From Henricia sp. BOLD:AAB3569 (lineage: Eukaryota; Echinodermata; Asteroidea; Spinulosida; Echinasteridae): a DNA stretch of 64,000 nt. Shown here in pieces: positions 36,654 through 48,640 of this stretch (the stretch's first letter is position 1; each line of letters starts with the position of its first letter). The stretch is taken from the NCBI GenBank assembly GCA_037783545.1, contig JBBELK010001514.1, forward strand, positions 1 to 64,000. Direction: 5' to 3'. Both the position numbers and the translations under genes were made by a program. The notes under the pieces were generated by a model. It was not told where the DNA came from, searched no databases, and saw nothing but the letters and a program-made list of their open reading frames with translations.

Positions 36654-36887
36654 ATGGCTGAAACCGACAAGAGGATGAAGAATAGAAATCCTCGTAGAGC
36701 CAATTGGGAGATGAACGAAAAACACTTTTTAATTGAGTTGGTTACAGCGTGTGTCGAGGTAATTGAAAGAAAAAAGAATGACTTTGAGTCGAATTCAGCC
36801 AATATGAATGCGTGGAACAAAGTGTGGAAACAATTCAGCGCTAGATACGGCCAAAGAAGAGAGCTAAGAGAGCTGAAGGAACAGTGA
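36654..36887 (+). pseudogene. Myb/SANT-like DNA-binding protein, N-terminal fragment (truncated)
   Basis: The ORF has 77 codons. The ATG at 36654 is in a strong Kozak setting (AAAAATGG, A at -3 and G at +4). A basic N-terminus (residues 6-15, rich in K and R) is followed by a Myb/SANT-like domain from about residue 17. W18 and FLIELV (25-30) fit helix 1, AW at 53-54 and VWKQF (57-61) fit helix 2, and RRELRELKEQ (68-77) starts helix 3, the expected DNA-recognition helix. Relatives normally continue with a tryptophan and more basic residues after LKEQ. Here the sequence switches to satellite B, and TGA at 36885-36887 straddles the join, so the stop comes from the satellite. In PIF/Harbinger transposons this protein helps the transposase bind DNA; host-domesticated versions also exist. 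This copy lacks most of helix 3 and everything after it, so it is presumably non-functional. The family assignment rests on pattern recognition, not a search. Confidence 0.65.
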
Positions 36888-37125
36888 GCTCGGCTACGTG
36901 GTTATTCCCCTAACCGTGGCTGTTGGGACACCCTGCGCCGCGCTGGTGTACATTTGTACGGCCGTTGACTCACCCCAGATTGTGACGGGAATTAGGTCAA
37001 AGTGTGTCCCAAATGCCGGCAAATTTGGAAATCAAGGAATTTTCCAACCAACTTCAAATTTTGCATGCTCCAAACTGTATATATTCCGCACTTGTCATGC
37101 AAAATTGACATATTTTCGCTAGGAA

Positions 37126-40100
37126 ATGACGGAGAAATTTCAGAGTTTAGGGAAAACGGAGCTCGGCTGCGTGGTTATTCCCCTAACCGTGGCTGTTGGG
37201 ACACCCTGCGCCGCGCTGGTGTACATTTGTACGGCCGTTGACTCACCCCATATTGTGACGGGAATTAGGTCAAAGTGTGTCCCAAATGCCGGCAAATTTG
37301 GAAATCAAGGAATTTTCCAACCAACTTCAAATTTTGCACGCTCCAAACTGTATATATTCCGCACTTGTCATGCAAAATTGACATATTTTCGCTAGGAAAT
37401 GACGGAGAAATTTCAGAGTTTAGGGAAAACGGAGCTCGGCTGCGTGGTTATTCCCCTAACCGTGGCTGTTGGGACACCCTGCGCCGCGCTGGTGTACATT
37501 TGTACGGCCGTTGACTCACCCCAGATTGTGACGGGAATTAGGTCAAAGTGTGTCCCAAATGCCGGCAAATTTGGAAATCAAGGAATTTTCCAACCAACTT
37601 CAAATTTTGCATGCTCCAAACTGTATATATCCCGCACTTTTCATGCAAAATTGACAGATTTTCGCTGGGAAATGACGGAGAAATTTCAGAGTTTAGGGAA
37701 AACGGAGCTCGGCTACGTGGTTATTCCCCTAACCGTGGCTGTTGGGACACCCTGCGCCGCGCTGGTGTACATTTGTACGGCCGTTGACTCACCCCAGATT
37801 GTGACGGGAATTAGGTCAAAGTGTGTCCCAAATGCCGGCAAATTTGGAAATCAAGGAATTTTCCAACCAACTTTAAATTTTGCATGCTCCAAACTGTATA
37901 TATCCCGCACTTGTCATGCAAAATTGACAGATTTTCGCTGGGAAATGACGGAGAAATTTCAGAGTTTAGGGAAAACGGAGCTCGGCTACGTGGTTATTCC
38001 CCTAACCGTGGCTGTTGGGACACCCTGCGCCGCGCTGGTGTACATTTGTACGGCCGTTGACTCACCCCAGATTGTGACGGGAATCAGGTCAAAGTGTGTC
38101 CCAAATGCCGGCAAATTTGGAAATCAAGGAATTTTCCAACCAACTTCACATTTTGCATGCTCCAAACTGTATATATTCCGCACTTGTCATGCAAAATTGA
38201 CAGATTTCCGCTGGGAAATGACGGAGAAATTTCAGAGTTTAGGGAAAACGGAGCTCGGCTGCGTGGTTATTCCCCTAACCGTGGCTGTTGGGACACCCTG
38301 CACCGCGCTGGTGTACATTTGTACGGCCGTTGACTCACCCCAGATTGTGACGGGAATTAGGTCAAAGTGTGTCCCAAATGCCGGCAAATTTGAAAATCAA
38401 GGAATTTTCCAACCAACTTCAAATTTTGCATGCTCCAAACTGTATATATTCCGCACTTGTCATGCAAAATTGACATATTTTCGCTGGGAAATGACGGAGA
38501 AATTTCAGAGTTTAGGGAAAACGGAGCTCGGCTACGTGGTTATTCCCCTAACCGTGGCTGTTGGGACACCCTGCGCCGCGCTGGTGTACATTTGTACGGC
38601 CGTTGACTCACCCCAGATTGTGACGGGAATTAGGTCAAAGTGTGTCCCAAATGCCGGCAAATTTGGAAATCAAGGAATTTTCCAACCAACTTCAAATTTT
38701 GCATGCTCCAAACTGTATATATTCCGCACTTGTCATGCAAAATTGACATATTTTCGCTAGGAAATGACGGAGAAATTTCAGAGTTTAGGGAAAACGGAGC
38801 TCGGCTGCGTGGTTATTCCCCTAACCGTGGCTGTTGGGACACCCTGCGCCGCGCTGGTGTACATTTGTACGGCCGTTGACTCACCCCATATTGTGACGGG
38901 AATTAGGTCAAAGTGTGTCCCAAATGCCGGCAAATTTGGAAATCAAGAAATTTTCCAACCAACTTCAAATTTTGCACGCTCCAAACTGTATATATTCCGC
39001 ACTTGTCATGCAAAATTGACATATTTTCGCTAGGAAATGACGGAGAAATTTCAGAGTTTAGGGAAAACGGAGCTCGGCTGCGTGGTTATTCCCCTAACCG
39101 TGGCTGTTGGGACACCCTGCGCCGCGCTGGTGTACATTTGTACGGCCGTTGACTCACCCAGATTGTGACGGGAATTAGGTCAAAGTGTGTCCCAAATGCC
39201 GGCAAATTTGGAAATCAAGGAATTTTCCAACCAACTTCAAATTTTGCATGCTCCAAACTGTATATATCCCGCACTTTTCATGCAAAATTGACAGATTTTC
39301 GCTGGGAAATTACGGAGAAATTTCAGAGTTTAGGGAAAACGGAGCTCGGCTACGTGGTTATTCCCCTAACCGTGGCTGTTGGGACACCCTGCGCCGCGCT
39401 GGTGTACATTTGTACGGCCGTTGACTCACCCCAGATTGTGACGGGAATTAGGTCAAAGTGTGTCCCAAATGCCGGCAAATTTGGAAATCAAGGAATTTTC
39501 CAACCAACTTTAAATTTTGCATGCTCCAAACTGTATATATCCCGCACTTGTCATGCAAAATTGACAGATTTTCGCTGGGAAATGACGGAGAAATTTCAGA
39601 GTTTAGGGAAAACGGAGCTCGGCTACGTGGTTATTCCCCTAACCGTGGCTGTTGGGACACCCTGCGCCGCGCTGGTGTACATTTGTACGGCCGTTGACTC
39701 ACCCCATATTGTGACGGGAATCAGGTCAAAGTGTGTCCCAAATGCCGGCAAATTTGGAAATCAAGGAATTTTCCAACCAACTTCAAATTTTGCATGCTCC
39801 AAACTGTATATATTCCGCACTTGTCATGCAAAATTGACAGATTTCCGCTGGGAAATGACGGAGAAATTTCAGAGTTTAGGGAAAACAGAGCTCGGCTGCG
39901 TGGTTATTCCCCTAACCGTGGCTGTTGGGGACACCCTGCACCGCGCTGGTGTACATTTGTACGGCCGTTGACTCACCCCAGATTGTGACGGGAATTAGGT
40001 CAAAGTGTGTCCCAAATGCCGGCAAATTTGAAAATCAAGGAATTTTCCAACCAACTTCAAATTTTGCATGCTCCAAACTGTATATATTCCGCACTTGTCA

Positions 40101-40400
40101 TGCAAAATTGACATATTTTCGCTGGGAAATGACGGAGAAATTTCAGAGTTTAGGGAAAACGGAGCTCGGCTACGTGGTTATTCCCCTAACCGTGGCTGTT
40201 GGGACACCCTGCGCCGCGCTGGTGTACATTTGTACGGCCGTTGACTCACCCCATATTGTGACGGGAATTAGGTCAAAGTGTGTCCCAAATGCCGGCAAAT
40301 TTGGAAATCAAGGAATTTTCCAACCAACTTCAAATTGTGCATGCTCCAAACTGTATATATCCCGCACTTGTCATGCAAAATTGACAGATGTTCGCTGGGA
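37126..40400 (+). repeat. Satellite B hexamer duplication, ~1,638 bp
   Basis: The six-monomer block starting at 37126 is repeated from 38764, an offset of 1,638 bp (6 x 273). The rare CGCTAGG variant occurs near 37117, 37390, 38755 and 39028, and TTTGAAAATC occurs near 38390 and 40027. The second copy has gained a one-base deletion near 39159 (CACCCAG) and a one-base insertion near 39930 (TTGGGGAC). Confidence 0.82.
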
Positions 40401-43282
40401 AATGACGGAGAAATTTCAGAGTTTAGGGAAAACGGAGCTCGGCTACGTGGTTATTCCCCTAACCGTGGCTGTTGGGACACCCTGCGCCGCGCTGGTGTAC
40501 ATTTGTACGGCCGTTGACTCACCCCAGATTGTGACGGGAATTAGGTCAAAGTGTGTCCCAAATGCCGGCAAATTTGGAAATCAAGGAATTTTCCAACCAA
40601 CTTCAAATTTTGCATGCTCCAAACTGTATATATCCCGCACTTGTCATGCAAAATTGACAGATTTTCGCTGGGAAATTACGGAGAAATTTCAGAGTTTAGG
40701 GAAAACGGAGCTCGGCTACGTGGTTATTCCCCTAACCGTGGCTGTTGGGACACCCTGCGCCGCGCTGGTTTACATTTGTACGGCCGTTGACTCAGCCCAG
40801 ATTGTGACGGAAATTAGGTCAAAGTGTGTCCCAAATGCCGGCAAATTTGGAAATCAAGGAATTTTCCAACCAACTTCTAATTTTGCATGCTCCAAACTGT
40901 ATATATCCTGCACTTGTCATGCAAAATTGACAGATTTTCGCTGGGAAATGACGGAGAAATGTCAGAGTTTAGGGAAAATGGAGCTCGGCTACGTGGTTAT
41001 TTCCCTAACCGTGGCTGTTGGGACACACTGCGCCGCGCTGGTGTACATTTGTACGGCCGTTGACTCACCCCAGATTGTGACGGGAATTAGGTCAAAGTGT
41101 GTCCCAAATGCCGGCAAATTTGGAAATCAAGGAATTTTCCAACCAACTTCAAATTTTGCATGCTCCAAACTGTATATATTCCGCACTTGTCATGCAAAAT
41201 TGACAGATTTTCGCTGGGAAATGACGGAGAAATTTCAGAGTTTAGGGAAAACGGAGCTAGGCTACGTGGTTATTCCCCTAACCGTGGCTGTTGGGACACC
41301 CTGCGCCGCGCTGGTGTACATTTGTACGGCCGTTGACTCACCCCAGATTGTGACGGGAATTAGGTCAAAGTGTGTCCCAAATGCCGGCAAATTTGGAAAT
41401 CAAGAAATTTTACAACCAACTTCAAATTTTGCATGCTCCAAACTGTATATATCCCGCACTTGTCATGCAAAATTGACAGATGTTCGCTGGAAATGACGGA
41501 GAAATTTCAGAGTTTAGGGAAAACGGAGCTCGGCTACGTGGTTATTCCCCTAACCGTGGCTGTTGGGACACCCTGCGCCGCGCTGGTGTACATTTGTACG
41601 GCCGTTGACTCACCCCAGATTGTGACGGGAATTAGGTCAAAGTGTGTCCCAAATGCCGGCAAATTTGGAAATCAAGGAATTTTCCAACCAACTTCAAATT
41701 TTGCATGCTCCAAACTGTATATATTCCGCACTTGTCATGCAAAATTGACAGATTTTCGCTGGGAAATGACGGAGAAATTTCAGAGTTTAGGGAAAACGGA
41801 GCTAGGCTACGTGGTTATTCCCCTAACCGTGGCTGTTGGGACACCCTGCGCCGCGCTGGTGTACATTTGTACGGCCGTTGACTCACCCCAGATTGTGACG
41901 GGAATTAGGTCAAAGTGTGTCCCAAATGCCGGCAAATTTGGAAATCAAGGAATTTTCCAACCAACTTCAAATTTTGCATGCTCCAAACTGTATATATCCC
42001 GCACTTGTCATGCAAAATTGACAGATTTTCGCTGGGAAATGACGGAGAAATTTCAGAGTTTAGGGAAAACGGAGCTAGGCTACGTGGTTATTCCCCTAAC
42101 CGTGGCTGTTGGGACACCCTGCGCCGCGCTGGTGTACATTTGTACGGCCGTTGACTCACCCCAGATTGTGACGGGAATTAGGTCAAAGTGTGTCCCAAAT
42201 GCCGGCAAATTTGGAAATCAAGAAATTTTACAACCAACTTCAAATTTTGCATGCTCCAAACTGTATATATCCCGCACTTGTCATGCAAAATTGACAGATT
42301 TTCGCTGGGAAATGACGGATAAATTTCAGAGTTTAGGGAAAACGGAGCTCGGCTGCGTGGTTATTCCCCTAACCGTGGCTGTTGGGACACCCTGCGCCGC
42401 GCTGGTGTACATTTGTACGGCCGTTGACTCTCCCCAGATTGTGACGGGAATTAGGTCAAAGTGTGTCCCAAATGCCGGCAAATTTGGAAATCAAGGAATT
42501 TTCCAACCAACTTCAAATTTTGCATGCTCCAAATAACTGTATATATCCCGCACTTGTCATGCAAAATTGACAGATTTTCGCTGGGAAATGACGGAGAAAT
42601 TTCAGAGTTGAGGGAAAACGGAGCTCGGCTACGCGGTTATTCCCCTAACCGTGGCTGTTGGGACACCCTGCGCCGCGCTGGTTTACATTTGTACGGCCGT
42701 TGACTCACCCCAGATTGTGACGGAAATTAGGTCAAAGTGTGTCCCAAATGCCGGCAAATTTGGAAATCAAGGAATTTTCCAACCAACTTCTAATTTTGCA
42801 TGCTCCAAACTGTATATATCCTGCACTTGTCATGCAAAATTGACAGATTTTCGCTGGGAAATGACGGAGAAATGTCAGAGTTTAGGGAAAATGGAGCTCG
42901 GCTACGTGGTTATTCCCTTAACCGTGGCTGTTGGGACACCCTGCGCCGCGCTGGTGTACATTTGTACGGCCGTTGACTCACCCCAGATTGTGACGGGAAT
43001 TAGGTCAAAGTGTGTCCCAAATGCCGGCAAATTTGGAAATCAAGGAATTTTCCAACCAACTTCAAATTTTGCGTTCTCCAAACTGTATATATCCCGCACT
43101 TGTCATGCAAAATTGACAGATTTTCGCTGGGAAATGACGGAGAAATTTCAGAGTTTAGGGAAAACGGAGCTCGGCTGCGTGGTTATTCCCCTAACCGTGG
43201 CTGTTGGGACACCCTGCGCCGCGCTGGTGTACATTTGTACGGCCGTTGACTCACCCCAGATTGTGACGGGAATTAGGTCAAA

Positions 43283-45740
43283 GTGTGTCCCAAATGCCGG
43301 GAAATTTGGAAATCATGGAATTTTCCAACCAACTTCAAATTTTGCATGCTCCAAACTGTATATATTCCGCACTTGTCATGCAAAATTGACAGATTTTCGC
43401 TGGGAAATGACGGAGAAATTTCAGAGTTTAGGGGAAAACGGAGCTCGGCTACGTGGTTATTTCCCTAACCGTGGCTGTTGGGACACCCTGCGCCGCGCTG
43501 GTGTACATTTGTACGGCCGTTGACTCACCCCAGATTGTGACGGGAATTAGGTCAAAGTGTGTCCCAAATGCCGGCAAATTTCGAAATCAAGAAATTTTCC
43601 AACCAACTTCAAATTTTGCATGCTCCAAACTGTATATATCCCGCCCCTGTCATGCAAAATTGACAGATTTTCGCTGGGAAATGACGGAGAAATTTCAGAG
43701 TTTAGGGAAAACGGAGCTCGGCTGCGTGGTTATTCCCCTAACCGTGGCTGTTGGGACACCCTGCGCCGCGCTGGTGTACATTTGTACGGCCGTTGACTCA
43801 CCCCAGATTGTGACGGGAATTAGGTCAAAGTGTGTCCCAAATGCCGGCAAATTTGGAAATCAAGAAATTTTCCAACCAACTTCAAATTTTGCATGCTCCA
43901 AACTGTATATATTCCGCACTTGTCATGCAAAATTGACAGATTTTCGCTGGGAAATGACGGAGAAATTTCAGAGTTTAGGGAAAACGGAGCTCGGCTGCGT
44001 GGTTATTCCCCTAACCGTGGCTGTTGGGACACCCTGCGCCGCGCTGGTGTACATTTGTACGGCCGTTGACTCACCCCAGATTGTGACGGGAATTAGGTCA
44101 AAGTGTGTCCCAAATGCGGGAAATTTGGAAATCATGGAATTTTCCAACCAACTTCAAATTTTGCATGCTCCAAACTGTATATATTCCGCACTTGTCATGC
44201 AAAATTGACAGATTTTCGCTGGGAAATGACGGAGAAATTTCAGAGTTTAGGGAAAACGGAGCTCGGCTACGTGGTTATTTCCCTAACCGTGGCTGTTGGG
44301 ACACCCTGCGCCGCGCTGGTGTACATTTGTACGGCCGTTGACTCACCCCAGATTGTGACGGGAATTAGGTCAAAGTGTGTCCCAAATGCCGGCAAATTTC
44401 GAAATCAAGAAATTTTCCAACCAAAACTTCAAATTTTGCATGCTCCAAACTGTATATATCCCGCCCCTGTCATGCAAAATTGACAGATTTTCGCTGGGAA
44501 ATGACGGAGAAATTTCAGAGTTTAGGGAAAACGGAGCTCGGCTGCGTGGTTATTCCCCTAACCGTGGCTGTTGGGACACCCTGCGCCGCGCTGGTGTACA
44601 TTTGTACGGCCGTTGACTCACCCCAGATTGTGACGGGAATTAGGTCAAAGTGTGTCCCAAATGCCGGCAAATTTGGAAATCAAGAAATTTTCCAACCAAC
44701 TTCAAATTTTGCATGCTCCAAACTGTATATATTCCGCACTTGTCATGCAAAATTGACAGATTTTCGCTGGGAAATGACGGAGAAATTTCAGAGTTTAGGG
44801 AAAACGGAGCTCGGCTGCGTGGTTATTCCCCTAACCGTGGCTGTTGGGACACCCTGCGCCGCGCTGGTGTACATTTGTACGGCCGTTGACTCACCCCAGA
44901 TTGTGACGGGAATTAGGTCAAAGTGTGTCCCAAATGCCGGGAAATTTGGAAATCATGGAATTTTCCAACCAACTTCAAATTTTGCATGCTCCAAACTGTA
45001 TATATTCCGCACTTGTCATGCAAAATTGACAGATTTTCGCTGGGAAATGACGGAGAAATTTCAGAGTTTAGGGAAAACGGAGCTCGGCTACGTGGTTATT
45101 TCCCTAACCGTGGCTGTTGGGACACCCTGCGCCGCGCTGGTGTACATTTGTACGGCCGTTGACTCACCCCAGATTGTGACGGGAATTAGGTCAAAGTGTG
45201 TCCCAAATGCCGGCAAATTTCGAAATCAAGAAATTTTCCAACCAACTTCAAATTTTGCATGCTCCAAACTGTATATATCCCGCCCCTGTCATGCAAAATT
45301 GACAGATTTTCGCTGGGAAATGACGGAGAAATTTCAGAGTTTAGGGAAAACGGAGCTCGGCTGCGTGGTTATTCCCCTAACCGTGGCTGTTGGGACACCC
45401 TGCGCCGCGCTGGTGTACATTTGTACGGCCGTTGACTCACCCCAGATTGTGACGGGAATTAGGTCAAAGTGTGTCCCAAATGCCGGCAAATTTGGAAATC
45501 AAGAAATTTTCCAACCAACTTCAAATTTGGCATGCTCCAAACTGTATATATTCCGCACTTGTCATGCAAAATTGACAGATTTTCGCTGGGAAATGACGGA
45601 GAAATTTCAGAGTTTAGGGAAAACGGAGCTCGGCTGCGTGGTTATTCCCCTAACCGTGGCTGTTGGGACACCCTGCGCCGCGCTGGTGTACATTTGTACG
45701 GCCGTTGACTCACCCCAGATTGTGACGGGAATTAGGTCAA
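43283..45740 (+). repeat. Satellite B trimer higher-order repeat, ~820 bp, three copies
   Basis: Three successive copies of a three-monomer block are marked by GGGAAATTTGGAAATCATGG near 43299, 44117 and 44939, by AATTTCGAAATC near 43577, 44396 and 45216, and by CGCCCCTGTC near 43641, 44462 and 45282. Small indels (an extra G near 43432, a missing base near 44117, a short insertion near 44423) distinguish the copies. Confidence 0.82.
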
Positions 45741-47073
45741 AGTGTGTCCCAAATGCCGGCAAATTTGGAAATCAAGGAATTTTCCAACCAACTTCAAATT
45801 TTGCATGATCCAAACTGTATATATCCCGCACTTGTCATGCAAAATTGACAGATTTTCGCTGGGAAATGACGGAGAAATTTCAGAGTTTAGGGAAAACGGA
45901 GCTCGGCTACGTGGTTATTCCCCTAACCGTGGCTGTTGGGACACCCTGCTCCGCGCTGGTTTACATTTGTACGGCCGTTGACTCACCCCAGATTGTGACG
46001 GGAATTAGGTCAAAGTGTGTCCCAAATGCCGGCAAATTTGGAAATCAAGGAATTTTCCAACCAACTTCAAATTTTGCATGATCCAAACTGTATATATCCC
46101 GCACTTGTCATGCAAAATTGACAGACTTTCGCTCTGAAATTACGGAGAAATTTCAGAGTTTATGGAAAACGGAGCTCGGCTGCGTGGTTATTCCCCTAAC
46201 CGTGGCTGTTGGGACACCCTGCGCCGCGCTGGTGTACATTTGTACGGCCGTTGACTCACCCCAGATTGTGACGGGAATTAGGTCAAAGTGTGTCCCAAAT
46301 GCCGGGAAATTTGGAAATCAAGGAATTTTCCAACCAACTTCAAATTTTGCATGCTCCAAACTGTATATATTCCGCACTTGTCATGCAAAATTGACAGATT
46401 TTCGCTGGAAAATGACGGAGAAATTTCAGAGTTTAGGGAAAACGGAGCTCGGCTACGTGGTTATTCCCCTAACCGTGGCTGTTGGGACACCCTGCGCCGC
46501 GCTGGTTTACATTTGTACGGCCGTTGACTCACCCCAGATTGTGACGGAAATTAGGTCAAAGTGTGTCCCAAATGCCGGCAAATTTGGAAATCAAGGAATT
46601 TTCCAACCAACTTCTAATTTTGCATGCTCCAAACTGTATATAAACTGCACTTTTCATGCAAAATTGACAGATTTTCGCTGGGAAATGACGGAGAAATGTC
46701 AGAGTTTAGGGAAAACGGAGCTCGGCTACGTGGTTATTTCCCTAACCGTGGCTGTTGGGACACCCTGCGCCGCGCTGGTGTACATTTGTACGGCCGTTGA
46801 CTCACCCCAGATTGTGACGGGAATTAGGTCAAAGTGTGTCCCAAATGCCGGCAAATTTGGAAATCAAGACATTTTACAACCAACTTCAAATTTTGCATGC
46901 TCCAAACTGTATATATCCCGCACTTGTCATGCAAAATTGACAGATTTTCGCTGGGAAATGACGGAGAAATTTCCGAGTTTAGGGAAAACGGAGCTCGGCT
47001 GCGTGGTTATTCCCCTAACCGTGGCTGTTGGGACACCCTGCGCCGCGCTGGTGTACATTTGTACGGCCGTTGA

Positions 47074-48640
47074 CTCACCCCAGATTGTGACGGAAATTAG
47101 GTCAAAGTGTGTCCCAAATGCCGCCAAATTTGGAAATCAAGGAATTTTCCAACCAACTTCTAATTTTGCATGCTCCAAACTGTATATATCCTGCACTTGT
47201 CATGCAAAATTGACAGATTTTCGCTGGGAAATGACGGAGAAATGTCAGAGTTTAGGGAAAACGGAGCTCGGCTACGTGGTTATTCCCCTAACCGTGGCTG
47301 TTGTGACACCCTGCGCCGCGCTGGTGTACATTTGTACGGCCGTTGACTCACCCCAGATTGTGACGGGAATTAGGTCAAAGTGTGTCCCAAATGCCGGCAA
47401 ATTTGGAAATCAAGGAATTTTCCAACCAACTTCAAATTTTGCGTTCTCCAAACTGTATATATCCCGCACTTGTCATGCAAAATTGACAGATTTTCGCTGG
47501 GAAATGACGGAGAAATTTCAGAGTTTAGGGAAAACGGAGCTCGGCTACGTGGTTATTCCCCTAACCGTGGCTGTTGGGACACCCTGCGCCGCGCTGGTGT
47601 ACATTTGTACGGCCGTTGACTCACCCCAGATTGTGACGGGAATTAGGTCAAAGTGTATCCCAAATCTTGGCAAATTTGGAAATCAAGGAATTTTCCAACC
47701 AACTTCAAATTTTGCATGCTCCAAACTGTATATATTCCTCACTTGTCATGCAAAATTGACAGATTTTCGCTGGGAAATGACGGATAAATTTTAGAGTTTA
47801 GGGAAAACGGAGCTCGGCTACGTGGTTATTCCCCTAACCGTGGCTGTTGGGACACCCTGCGCCGCGCTGGTGTACATTTGTACGGCCGTTGACTCACCCC
47901 AGATTGTGACGGAAATTAGGTCAAAGTGTGTCCCAAATGCCGCCAAATTTGGAAATCAAGGAATTTTCCAACCAACTTCTAATTTTGCATGCTCCAAACT
48001 GTATATATCCTGCACTTGTCATGCAAAATTGACAGATTTTCGCTGGGAAATGACGGAGAAATGTCAGAGTTTAGGGAAAACGGAGCTCGGCTACGTGGTT
48101 ATTCCCCTAACCGTGGCTGTTGTGACACCCTGCGCCGCGCTGGTGTACATTTGTACGGCCGTTGACTCACCCCAGATTGTGACGGGAATTAGGTCAAAGT
48201 GTGTCCCAAATGCCGGCAAATTTGGAAATCAAGGAATTTTCCAACCAACTTCAAATTTTGCGTTCTCCAAACTGTATATATCCCGCACTTGTCATGCAAA
48301 ATTGACAGATTTTCGCTGGGAAATGACGGAGAAATTTTAGAGTTTAGGGAAAACGGAGCTCGGCTACGTGGTTATTCCCCTAACCGTGGCTGTTGGGACA
48401 CCCTGCGCCGCGCTGGTGTACATTTGTACGGCCGTTGACTCACCCCAGATTGTGACGGGAATTAGGTCAAAGTGTATCCCAAATCTTGGCAAATTTGGAA
48501 ATCAAGGAATTTTCCAACCAACTTCAAATTTTGCATGCTCCAAACTGTATATATTCCGCACTTGTCATGCAAAATTGACAGATTTTCGCTGGGAAATGAC
48601 GGATAAATTTTAGAGTTTAGGGAAAACGGAGCTCGGCTAC
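47074..48640 (+). repeat. Satellite B trimer duplication, 819 bp
   Basis: Two tandem copies lie 819 bp apart (3 x 273). Shared marks are GCCGCCAAATTTGG near 47121 and 47940, TTTTGCGTTCTCC near 47438 and 48257, ATCCCAAATCTTGG near 47656 and 48475, and GGATAAATTTTAG near 47782 and 48601. The ATCTTGG mark recurs outside this block (49852, 57490, 58856), so the type has been copied elsewhere in the array. Confidence 0.8.

Larger units (their letters stand above)
36288..36885 (+). mobile_element. Truncated DNA transposon end, probably PIF/Harbinger-like
   Basis: This is the only non-satellite sequence in the window. It replaces satellite A after ACTGACA and is itself replaced by satellite B at GAGCTCGG. 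It begins with GGCCCGTATTCTG, followed by a large palindrome, GTTTAA/GTCTAA subterminal repeats, a leader, and the start of a Myb/SANT-like ORF. PIF/Harbinger elements characteristically encode such a Myb-like DNA-binding protein next to a DDE transposase, which is the basis for the call. No transposase is present, and no second terminal inverted repeat or target-site duplication can be seen because the far side is lost at the satellite B boundary. It could instead be a piece of a host gene containing a foldback insertion. The family call is inference; the truncation is directly visible. Confidence 0.6.

Noticed and set aside
36600-36660. A definite 5'-UTR intron before the Myb/SANT-like ORF
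   Set aside because: The acceptor-like TTGTCTTGTTTCCAG is suggestive, but no convincing donor or transcript evidence is visible.
36388-36820. Short ORFs around the junction (minus 36388-36579, plus 36487-36678, minus 36638-36820)
   Set aside because: They overlap subterminal repeats or lie antisense to the Myb/SANT-like ORF, and have no recognisable domain or start context.
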